Part shown: positions 35,519 through 44,693 of the stretch, piece after piece
Numbering within the stretch: the stretch's first letter is position 1
Layout: every line of letters begins with the position of its first letter
NCBI RefSeq assembly: GCF_009905375.1
Contig: NC_133656.1
Span: forward strand, 240,220,415-240,284,414
Reading direction: 5' to 3'
DNA length: 64,000 bases
Origin: Apium graveolens
Lineage: Eukaryota > Streptophyta > Magnoliopsida > Apiales > Apiaceae
Translations under genes and position numbers: made by a program
Notes under the pieces: generated by a model
Databases searched by the model: none
What the model was told of the DNA's origin: nothing
The model's input: only the letters and a program-made list of their open reading frames with translations

Positions 35519-35684
35519 AATGGGCTGTTAGGTAACCCATCAACAATCAGCCCAAGCCCAACAAAAAAAAGAGGCCCAAAACATACCTATAAAAGTCACA
35601 AAAAGGATAAGATTAGGGTTTCTTGGCGCCTCCACACACACACAAAAAGCATTTACTGTGTGAAAGTGAGCGAGATTTAAGAAA
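35519..35684 (+). promoter_or_regulatory. Ribosomal-protein-type promoter (site II, TATA, telo-box)
   Basis: In order: TGGGCT (near 35521), GCCCAAGCCCAA (near 35550) and GGCCCAAA (near 35572) are site II-type TGGGCY elements on either strand; CTATAAAAG at 35587-35595 is a TATA box; TTAGGGTTT at 35613-35621 is a telo-box close to the likely transcription start. Site II plus telo-box is the known plant arrangement that ties ribosomal-protein genes to cell proliferation (TCP and Pur-alpha-type factors). Confidence 0.85.
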
Positions 35685-38434
35685 ATGCCAGCAGGACATG
35701 GATTGCGATCGCGAACGAGAGATTCATTCTCGCGAGCGTTTAGAAAGAAAGGTACAATTCATCTGTCTACGTATCTGAGAACTTATCATATCGGCGATTA
35801 TGTGGATATCAAAGTTAATGGCGCTATTCACAAAGGTATGCCTCACAAGTTTTATCACGGCCGTACCGGTCAGGTCTGGAATGTAACTAAACGTGCTATC
35901 GGCGTTGAAATCAACAAGCAGGTGTGTTTCATTTCCTTTTTTCTTTTTATTTTGTTATAATTGTGTATTGTGTGTTTATATATTGTTGTTGTGGATCTGT
36001 TTAATTTTGCGTTGAATAAAATGTTTATAGTTGGATTATGTTTGTGCTAGAGAGAGAGAGAGAGAAAGGGAGGGAGGGAGGGAGGGAGGGAGAGGGAGAG
36101 GATCTAAATTTGATTATGTTATGTTATTTGAAATGTTACGATTAAGTGTTTCTATTGATTAGATTGTTGTAGTGGATTTGTTTAAAAAATGTTTATAGTT
36201 AGATTATGTTTTAGAGAGAGATAGAGAGAGAGAGGAGCTAAATTTGATTATAGAGTATGTACCGAAATTGATAGTTATGAGATGTTTCCGCGTGAAGTAG
36301 TAGCTTATTTGTTTCTAATTTGATAATGTTTGTTTGTGTGTGTGGGAGAGAGAGAGAGAGGAAGTGGATATGATTTTGATTATGCTATTGAAATGTTATG
36401 ATTAAGTGTTGCTATTAATTATATTGATTTTGGAGTATATGTTAAAATTGATAGTTATGACTTACGAGATGTTTCCTAGTGAAATAGTAGCATATTTGGT
36501 TATAATTAGACTATGTTTGTGTTTGAGAGAGAGAGAGACGTGGGGGAGTGGATCCGATTTTGATTATGCAATTGAAATGTTACGATTAAGTGTTTCTATT
36601 AATTATATTGATTTTGGAGTATACATTAAAGTTGACAGTTACGAGATGTTTCCTAGTGAAATAGTAGCTTATTTGTTTATAATTAGACTATGTTTGTGTT
36701 TTTGAGAGAGAGGGAGGAAGTGGATCTGATTTTGATTATGCTATTGAAAGTTACGATTAAGTGTTTCTATTAACTATATTGATTTTGGAGTATACGTTAA
36801 AATTGACAGTTACGACTTACGAGATGTTTCCTGGTGACATAGTAGCTTATTTGTTTATAATTAGACTATGTTTGTGTTTGAGAGAGGGGGGGGGAGGAAG
36901 TGGATAGTGGATCTGATTTTGATTATGTTATGTTGTTTGAAATGTCTGTTAAGTGTTTCTAATGATATTATAGTATGTATTGAAATTGAGAGTTACGAGA
37001 TGTTTCCAAGTGAAATAGAAGCTTTTGTTTATGAAGGAAAATTAACGTATAAGCGGCTTGTGTGTATGTATTGCTAAAATGATTTTGGCAGTTACTTGAT
37101 TTGATTGTTTTAAATGTTCAATGTTACTTGAATTTGATAATACATAGTTCACTCTGTATTTTGGTTGATATGTTCTGTTTCGTATAATTTCTTGTTGGAG
37201 TTAGTCATGGAGCTATGTTTGTTTATGATGCTAACTTATGAGCAAATGTTGTAATGGAAGTTCCTTGTATACTACATGTTTTGGTGTATTTTGTTATGTT
37301 ATTTAAATGTTACGATTAAGTGTTTGTATTGATTATATTGGTTGTGGACTATGTATTGTAATTGATAGTTACGAGATGTTTTGGAGTGAAATAGTAGCAT
37401 ATTTGTTTTTAAGGAAATGTCTGAGGAGCTTGTCTATATATAGCTAAAATGATTTTGGAGTTGCTTGATGTTAATGTGTGTAAATGGTTAAATGTTATTT
37501 AAAATTTGGTGATTATATAGTTTTCTCTGAATTTTAGTTGAAAAGATCTGTTTTGGACAGCTGAACCGTATAATTTGTTATTTGTGATACTCACTTACGA
37601 GCAATTTTGTTAGTCGTTCTTGAAATGGACTTTTTGTTATAGTGCTTGTTATGTTTGGCTAAATTGTGGAAAATAGTATTTTGTTCAACATAACAGTAAT
37701 GAGTGAGTTTAGTGCTATTTATAATTTTATTTTAGTATATAGATGTGCTACTCTTATATCGGCTGTCACACACAAATGAAATGACTTAATATCTGGTATT
37801 TCATTTCTTTGTAGTTGTTGGAAAGTAGTGTACATTTCGCTTGATCAAAGCTCGTCTGCTGTTTTAATTTATGTTGTGTTAAATAAATTAAATTTATTTT
37901 GAACTGTTGGAAATTCCCTTTTGTTGCGGGTAGATTTTATTGCATATACGAAATTACAAGTACTTCCTCCCCTTTACTTCAAATTTAGAGTCTTTTGGTA
38001 CATTACATAACATGATTCCTAACTTGCCTGTTTAAGTGATGTACTTCAGTATATCAAGACTTTGTGGTTTTTGAATGACTTCATTATCTGTTAAGAATTT
38101 GTTTTGCTTCAGATTTTTTTCTGGGCTGATTGCTTAATAACAAGTTTAAAACTATATGCTGATTAAAAAATTGCAGGTAGGTAATAGGATCATTAGAAAG
38201 AGGATCCATGTGCGAATTGAGCATGTCATGCCATCCCGCTGCACAGAAGAAGTGAAACTACGGAAAAAGAAGAACGATCAGTTGAAGGCTGAGGCTAAGG
38301 CTAGAGGTGAAGTCATCAGTACCAAGAGGCAGCCTGAAGGGCCTAAACCTGGTTTCATGGTGGAAGGCGCAACATTGGAGACTGTTACCCCCATTCCATA
38401 TGATGTGGTTAATGATCTCAAGGGAGGATATTAA
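35685..38434 (+). CDS. RPL21: 60S ribosomal protein L21 (eL21)
   Basis: Two exons, 35685-35921 and 38177-38434, give 164 residues, the standard length of plant eL21. The N-terminus [19 protein letters not shown] and the SH3-like core ([33 protein letters not shown]) are diagnostic. The second exon carries the basic RIRVEH-type region ([16 protein letters not shown]) and the conserved C-terminal tail. It is a structural protein of the cytosolic large ribosomal subunit. The donor CAG|GTGTGT and acceptor TTGCAG|GTAGG keep the frame. The intron is 2,255 bp, unusually rich in tandem repeats. The promoter has site II and telo-box elements. Confidence 0.97.
36030..37440 (+). repeat. Tandem array of ~177-bp units in the eL21 intron
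   Basis: The segment GAGATGTTTCC..GTGAAATAGTAGC recurs with GATGTTTCC-type anchors at 36281, 36468, 36645, 36823 and 36999, and a diverged copy (GATGTTTTGG) at 37375. Spacings are 187, 177, 178 and 176 bp. Each unit contains a GA-rich run after ACTATGTTTGTGTTT, then ATTTTGATTATG, TTACGATTAAGTGTTTCTAT and ATTTTGGAGTATA. The first copies (36035-36240) are shorter and more diverged. Frames open across the array (36406-36705, 36868-37077) reflect the repeat, not a gene. Confidence 0.9.
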
Positions 38435-38955
38435 GATAACTTGTTTTTTTGTAGTGGCAACAATTTATTTGCTTAAAATGTCTGATACTAAAAACTGGAT
38501 ATTCCTTTCTGTAAGCTGAGTAGTTTTGTTTGAGAATGTCATTGGAGGCATGTTAAGACGTTTTTGTTGAAGTGACAATGTTTGATCTATGCAACTTCTG
38601 TTATAGTAGTCGTTTACTATCTTCTATCATTCAGACCGCCTTTTGCACGATAAGAACAGATGATACCTGCCTACCTTTTTTTCTGGTCTAGTTTACATCA
38701 GAAGTTAGATCATCCAGAAAACTGCAGTTTTAGGTGGAGTGTTACTGTGTTAGTATATCCGTGTTTCATGTATTTGGCACATTGCTAAAGTTTGCTAGAT
38801 ATACATTGGTAGAGTTTGAAAGCATTCAAATTTGTGCAAAAAGAAGTGGCTCATTCATCCCGTGACGGAGGGTCTGTCGGGCTGGCTGGATGTTTTGCAC
38901 TTGTCAATTAAGAATGTGAGACGTTAAATATTGTCGTCAAGTGTGTTAACTACTA

Positions 38956-39232
38956 CTCCTTCCGTCCCAAAATATTCTTCCCGTTTTGACTTTTTGTACG
39001 CTTCATGATGAGCGAATGATAAGAGATTGACTACTAATTTACGTCTAATCTATAAGATCAAACATATTCATGAGTGATTTTGTTGAATTCGTATTTATGT
39101 GTAATTTAATACAATGAAATTTTTATATTTAATACTAATATGAAATTAAAGATATTAACAATTAAAATTATGTATTGGGCTATTGGTAAACGTGTCAACA
39201 CAAATAGGAAAAGTTTTCAGAGACGGAGGGAG
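38956..39232. mobile_element. Stowaway-like MITE
   Basis: Left end CTCCTTCCGTCCC and right end GGGACGG-type GACGGAGGGAG, flanked by TA (38954-38955 and 39233-39234). The interior is an inverted relative of the elements at 31145 and 39742. The 38435-38950 interval before it holds the eL21 3'UTR and no other gene. Confidence 0.85.
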
Positions 39233-39533
39233 TATTGTAATGCAAGAGGTATTTTTTTATTTCTATCCCTGTAAGATTACTCAAAACACTTAATTTTGTA
39301 ATTTTATGCTAGACATGGAGTATACAAACTCAAAGTACTACTATTCACTGCGTTATGCTATGTGAAAAGATAGAAAGCAGCTGTGAATTGTCTGAAACAA
39401 AAGTTTGAACGAACCAAATTAATGAAAACACATAAAACAGACTGCGATATCAACTCAGATATAAAATATCCTCTGTTAAATTAATTTCATCCTCGACATA
39501 AAATAAAAATCATGTAATTCATAAGTATGAAGA

Positions 39534-40382
39534 TTATGATCCGCAATTGTAAACGCACTCGCACTGGTAAGATTGACCCCCGGTTTTGGCGATGCAAATT
39601 CCATTTCCGTTGAAATTAGCAAGACATGATTGTCTACAAGCTGCGAGCACACAGTTGTTCGGATCGGATCCAACACATGCATGCATCTCTTCTGCGCATC
39701 AACCTGCGGCATGTTCACTGCATTTTGATCGTTAATATCTTTAATTCCGTACCTAAAAACGTTTTCGATTTGTATTTGACACGTTTGTCAATGCACACTT
39801 TTGATTATTAATATCTTTAATTTCGTATTAGTATTAAATATAAAAACTTTATTGTATTAAAGTACTCATAAATACGAATCCAACAAAATCACTCATGATT
39901 ATATTTGGTCTTGTAGATTAGACGTAAATTAGTAGTCAATCGCTTAATATGAACAGTACGAAAAGTCAAAATGAGAAGTATATTATGGGACGTAGGGAGT
40001 AATACATATCATCTTAGATGCGGAGCTGACCCGGAGGCTAAACTCTTTACGTTAAAAGTGAAGTATCGGAAAAATTGAATTTTCAAAAAAAATTAAAAAA
40101 TATAGCCATAAAACATATTTAATGAGCACATTTTTTATTTTTAGTTTAAAGGACTATTAAAAAAAATGAGATATTTTTTGCGTTTCGATATAAACACTAT
40201 TCATACCTTATTTCTTGTGGCATAACAATAATATTTCGTTTGAGATTTTATATATATTACGGCACCTTCAAAATATTTGTGCATATATAAATTTAATGGA
40301 ACGTGATAAGATTTTTTGAAAAGAAATTACCTGCTATGGCAATAACAACAGCAATTACAAAGAAATATTGAAATTTAGCCAT
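39534..40382 (-). CDS. Defensin-like cysteine-rich secreted peptide (two exons)
   Basis: Exon 1 (40331-40382) encodes a signal peptide MAKFQYFFVIAVVIAIA. Exon 2 (39534-39691) encodes a 52-residue mature region with eight cysteines spaced C-x7-C-x4-C-x3-C-x9-C-x10-C-x1-C-x3-C. It includes a GxC (GNGIC) and a CxC (CEC), the pattern of a cysteine-stabilised alpha-beta defensin-like fold. The donor is GCAG|GTAATT. The acceptor must be GCGCAG (39692), because the upstream GCCGCAG would put a stop in frame. The total is 69 residues. A single intron just after the signal peptide is the usual structure of plant DEFL genes. The product is probably an apoplastic antimicrobial or signalling peptide; its target is unknown. 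The intron carries a Stowaway MITE. A TATA box lies 55 bp upstream. Confidence 0.85.
39742..39999. mobile_element. Stowaway-like MITE in the defensin-like gene intron
   Basis: The right end GGGACGTAGGGAG is followed by TA; the left end TTCCGTACCTAAAAACG is a decayed copy. The interior is close to the 31145 element (TTGACACGTTTGTCAATG, TAGACGTAAATTAGTAGTCA). Confidence 0.75.
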
Positions 40383-40436
40383 GAGGGAGGAATGACTGGA
40401 CACAAACTTGAAAAATTGTTATGTTGTGTGGTTCAT

Positions 40437-40444
40437 TTATATAC
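40437..40444 (-). promoter_or_regulatory. TATA box of the defensin-like gene
   Basis: TATATAAA on the minus strand about 55 bp before the ATG, with a normal short leader. This supports the gene being a real transcription unit. Confidence 0.7.
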
Positions 40445-40559
40445 GAAAAATTGTCTGTAAATATTATTGTTTTTTGCGATTTACAAGAGACTAATAATCA
40501 TAAATGATATCGAAGATTTTATTTCAATCAATAGCTATAAATTAATGTAGTTGTCCAAT

Positions 40560-41430
40560 TTATGGTGGATTCAATCCGGATTTTATAGAATTAAAATTTA
40601 GATCCTTGAATATATAATTTGGATTTTGAATTTTTTTTAAAATATGATGGTATTCGATAAGAATTGTAAAAAATTATATGAATTTATTCAATTTAGATTT
40701 TTGAGGATTCATAACAATCCATTGATTTTGAATGATTGTCGTTGATTTTGGCCAATTTTAATTGTACGCGGAATTTAGAAGAGTTGTTGAATAAATCTCA
40801 AAAATTCTTGCTAATTTGAGTACTGATTCTAATAAATCCATCAAAATCTCTTGGATTTTGCTAAAATTTACGAAAACATAAAATACACTAACAAATTCAT
40901 CAAAATATACAATTTTATAAAATACGAAACAAATCATTGACTTTATAATGGATTTTTAAAATCCAAATTAAATAACACTAGATTTTAAGACTTTAAAATC
41001 TAAGTTGAATATCCCTAAATTTTAAAGATTTTTTTCAATCTCTATTAAAAGATTTTATATTTTAAAAGATTTTTAGGATCCACATTGAATACAAAGGATT
41101 TTCAAAAGCCAAAAAAAATCTTTTATAATCCCAATAAAAAACACGCCTCTAAAGTTCGGGTCTATTCAATCAAATTGTTTTTAAAGGAAATTAAAATCAT
41201 AAACTACTAAGTTTGGAGTTTAAGAAAATCATTAAAATTTAATAGTATTCAAAAATAGACAAACCTTTTTATATGAGAAGTTGGTTAATTTTGAAAAAAA
41301 TTATAGTTTATTTTTAATATTTTGAAATCTCCCGAAATTGTATGAGATTTTGAATAATTTATAAAAAAATCTATTAAATCATCATGGTTCTCTGCGAGAT
41401 TTTTAATCATTTTTTAGTGAAATATGCATA
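40560..41430. repeat. AT-rich, internally repetitive DNA, no gene
   Basis: Many variants of AAAATCTTTT, GGATTTT and TTGAATA recur in both orientations, the look of an old MITE cluster. No ends could be fixed. Confidence 0.35.
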
Positions 41431-41439
41431 AAATGTTTT

Positions 41440-43932
41440 TTTTTTGAAATGAAAGAAATTTTATTAATGCATAATAGAATCCAACTCAATAGTCTCCAAT
41501 AAAGTGCTAGAAGAAGACAAAAAAACATTGAAGCAATCTAGAGAACAAGGCACACGAGCCATCAGATGGGCCGCCTTGTTCGCTTGTCTCCTAATAAAAC
41601 GAAGAGAGATGTTCCTATTGTCCTCAAGCATAGCCCGACAACGATCCATATTGTGTCCAACCTCCAGATGATACATCACTTTCCTACATATGGCAGTAAC
41701 ATCTAACATTGAGTCAATCTCAATGGTGACTTTCTTCCAAGGTATATTCATAGCCCAGTCCAAAGCTTCAACCAGTCCTCGAGTTTCAGCCTCAATTACA
41801 GTTGCATGACCAGCACATCTGAAGTTCTTACCTTCCACAAATTGGCCGTTGTGAATTCTGAGAACCATCCCGATAGAGAAAGATGTAGAGCCCACCACAA
41901 CCGATGCGTCTACGTTGAGCTTTAACTCACCCTCAGCTGGAGCAACCCATTTCAGATCAGCGGTCACATCCCGTATATGAGCTAATGTCTGAGAGCCACA
42001 TCTCTTCCTTTGCGCTTCTCTCCACTCACTAACCTGCTTCTTACTCCAATTCATCGCTAAAGTCGGTGTGACACAGCTGTTCTCCCACACTTTTTATTAC
42101 GCATATTCCATATCCCCCACAGAGTTGTAGCAACAAGAACTGGCTCTTCACGTGACGAGGAATTGAGAATCTACAGTAGCCAACTAGGAGCAAAGAAAAT
42201 CTCCCCCATATCTAGCACACATCCCATGTATTGCCAGCACCTACTAGCAAACTCACAATCGAAAAAAACATGAAGCAGATGTTCCACGTTTGAGTCACAC
42301 ATAGGGCATATAATAGGAACATTTACACTGCGACCTCTCAACATATTTCTTACTAGATTGTTATTACGACAGAAGCGCCACAAGAAAATCTTGATTTTAT
42401 GAAGCACATCAAGGTTCCAGAGTTTCTTCCACCCTCCTGACTGATCAATAGCAACGATAGTCGTAGCTTGAGCCTACCAAAATTGGTATCCACTTTTAAC
42501 ACTATACTTCCCATCAGTAGAATGTGTCCAAGCTATACGATCCCTCACCTGATTTTGCGGAATATGTGTTGAAAGTATAAAGTTGAGGTCAACTTCATGA
42601 AATGAGTTTCCCACCTTAAGTTCATCCCACCTTTTAGGATTAATAAGAAAGTACTCACTTACTTTGGTGTGAATGGGACCATTGGTTGGGGTATCTTCTA
42701 CATAGAATACATCCTTGTAGCGAAGTCGCGGATTATAATGAGCATCAATATCAGACCCATCTCCCAAGACCCACCGGAAGCCTTTAGCAAGAGCTTACTT
42801 GGCTTGCCAAATCCCAGACCAAATGAAACTCAACTCACCACCTCTACTGGCTCTAAGAAGATTAGAATGGGGAAAATACAAAGCTTTAAACACTCTCGCC
42901 ATCAGAGAATTTGGATTGTTCATTAAATTCCAAACATGTTTACCCAAAAGCGCCAAGTTAAAGTCGTGAAAGTCCCGAAAGCCCATTCCTCCTTTACTCC
43001 TAGCCATGCTCATATTCTCCCATGACAACCAACGCAAACCTCTATTGTTGTTCGAGTTCGATTTCCACCAGTATACATTCATCATTACTTCTATCTCCCT
43101 ACACAAGCTCTTGGGAATTAAGAAACAACTCATACAGTAAGAAGGTATAGCATGTGCCACATTCCTTATAAGGACAACTTTACTCGCTTTAGAGAGTAAC
43201 CTCGAACTCCGGCTTTGGATCCTTTTCCAGACACGATCCTTCACAAAGTTAAACACAGATTTTTTTGACCTCCCAACAAGAGAAGGTAGGCCCAAGTAAT
43301 TATTGTTTCTAATGTCATTAGTTACACCCAACATCTCTGTGAGCTCCTGTTGTTTATCTCTTCGCACATTTGCACTAAAAAAATTCCTGAATTTTGAAAA
43401 TTGATCGCATGTCCTGATAGTTGTTCATACGAATTCAACAAAGATTTGATTACTTGAACTTCCTCTTTCTCTGCCCGAAAGAACAGGAAACTATCGTGAG
43501 CAAATAATAAGTGGGTCACTGAAGGAGCCCCATAACTGATTCTGCAGCCATTTATATGACCATTTTCTGCTGCTTATCTCAACGAACTAGACAATCCCTC
43601 AACACACAAAAGGAAGAGATAGGGTGACAGCGGATCACCTTGTCTCAGGCCGCGCTTAGGAGATATTAGTCCTACAGAAGAGCCATTGAAGCAAACATTA
43701 TACGTGACAGTAGTTACACATAGCATAATCTAATTCACACATCAAACACTGAAACCCATTTGCTCCATACGATCTCTCAAATAGCACCAACTAACTCTGT
43801 CATACGCTTTACTGACATCTAATTTTAATGTTACTTCTCCTTCCGCACCATAAATATTTCTTTTCATGAAATGAATAACCTCAAAAACCACGAGGACATT
43901 GTTAGAAATATTTCTACCTGGCACAAAATGTT
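41440..43932 (-). pseudogene. 5'-truncated LINE (L1-type), dead
   Basis: On the minus strand the order is: reverse-transcriptase start GEVTLKLDVSKAYDRVSW (43,742-43,924), GLRQGDPLSPYLFLLC (near 43,600), the catalytic box as FAHDSFLFF (43,322-43,519), the RT C-terminal part (42,795-43,367) with FNLALLGKHVW, a zinc-binding segment CPMCDSNVEHLLHVFFDC (42,171-42,407), and an RNase H domain starting LKLNVDASVV (41,464-42,090). A poly(A) run lies at 41,440-41,449 just after the last stop. FAHD replaces the normal FADD, and several stops and frameshifts separate the parts, so it cannot be active. The endonuclease and ORF1 are missing, as in typical 5' truncation. Confidence 0.88.
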
Positions 43933-44039
43933 GTAAATATCACTAACAAATATAGCAACATAGAGGCAAGTATATAAAAAATTTAGCAAGTCCAGGCCAA
44001 TACCACAGTTAACAAAATAAAACATGCATGTAAACAAAA

Positions 44040-44637
44040 TGTTAGATATATTTGATAATGTTATGACTAATATGTTTTATGTTTAGATTTCAGATCTTAC
44101 TTGAACAGGATAAATCAGTACTTATACTGAAGGTCGGGACTTAAGGGATATCAGTACTTATGTTATCAGGAGATAATCATCAGAAGATAGATATAAGAAC
44201 TTAAGTGCTGAAGGATGATCAGATAAGGACAGTAGCTGATTAAAGTAAAGAAGATCAAGATAAACATAGAAAGAGATATGCATGAAGAAGGAATTCTGTG
44301 AAGAATGGAATACTTGGAAGAAAAGATATCTGATTGATATATTTTAGGAAGCAGAATTATATTCCATATCAATTAGCGATTATCTTGTAACCGTGTAGTA
44401 TATAAACACAGACATAGGGTTTACACTATAAGTGTTATCATTATCGAGAATATTATTCATTGTAACCCTAGCAGCTCTCGTGATATTTTGTTCATCACTG
44501 AGAGGTAACAGTTCTACATTGTAACAGAGTTTATTGTTTCAATAAAGTTTGTTTTCTGTTACTTAATATACTAAAGTTAGATTTGATTGTATTATACACT
44601 GTATTCAACCCCCTTCTACAGTGTGTGTGACCTAACA
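44040..44637 (+). repeat. 5' LTR of the Sirevirus-like element
   Basis: 598 bp with TG...CA ends. It carries TATATAAA at 44399-44406 as its promoter TATA box and a CAATAAAG signal near 44539 for 3' end formation. Confidence 0.97.
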
Positions 44638-44639
44638 AG

Positions 44640-44651
44640 TGGTATCAGAGC
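44640..44651 (+). other. Primer binding site
   Basis: TGGTATCAGAGC, complementary to the 3' end of initiator tRNA-Met, two bases after the 5' LTR. It primes minus-strand DNA synthesis. Confidence 0.95.
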
Positions 44652-44693
44652 TTATCTGTTAACACACATACAGTTAAAGATCCAAACACAATC

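Noticed and set aside
36406..37077. Open plus-strand frames in the eL21 intron
   Set aside because: They follow the ~177-bp repeat units and lie inside a well-defined intron.
39476..39718. 80-codon minus-strand frame beginning MNMPQVDAQK
   Set aside because: It overlaps the defensin-like exon in a different frame and has no cysteine pattern; the spliced frame is the credible one.
41432..43940. Target-site duplication for the LINE (AAAATG at both sides)
   Set aside because: The right-hand copy overlaps LINE coding sequence and is only six AT-rich bases.
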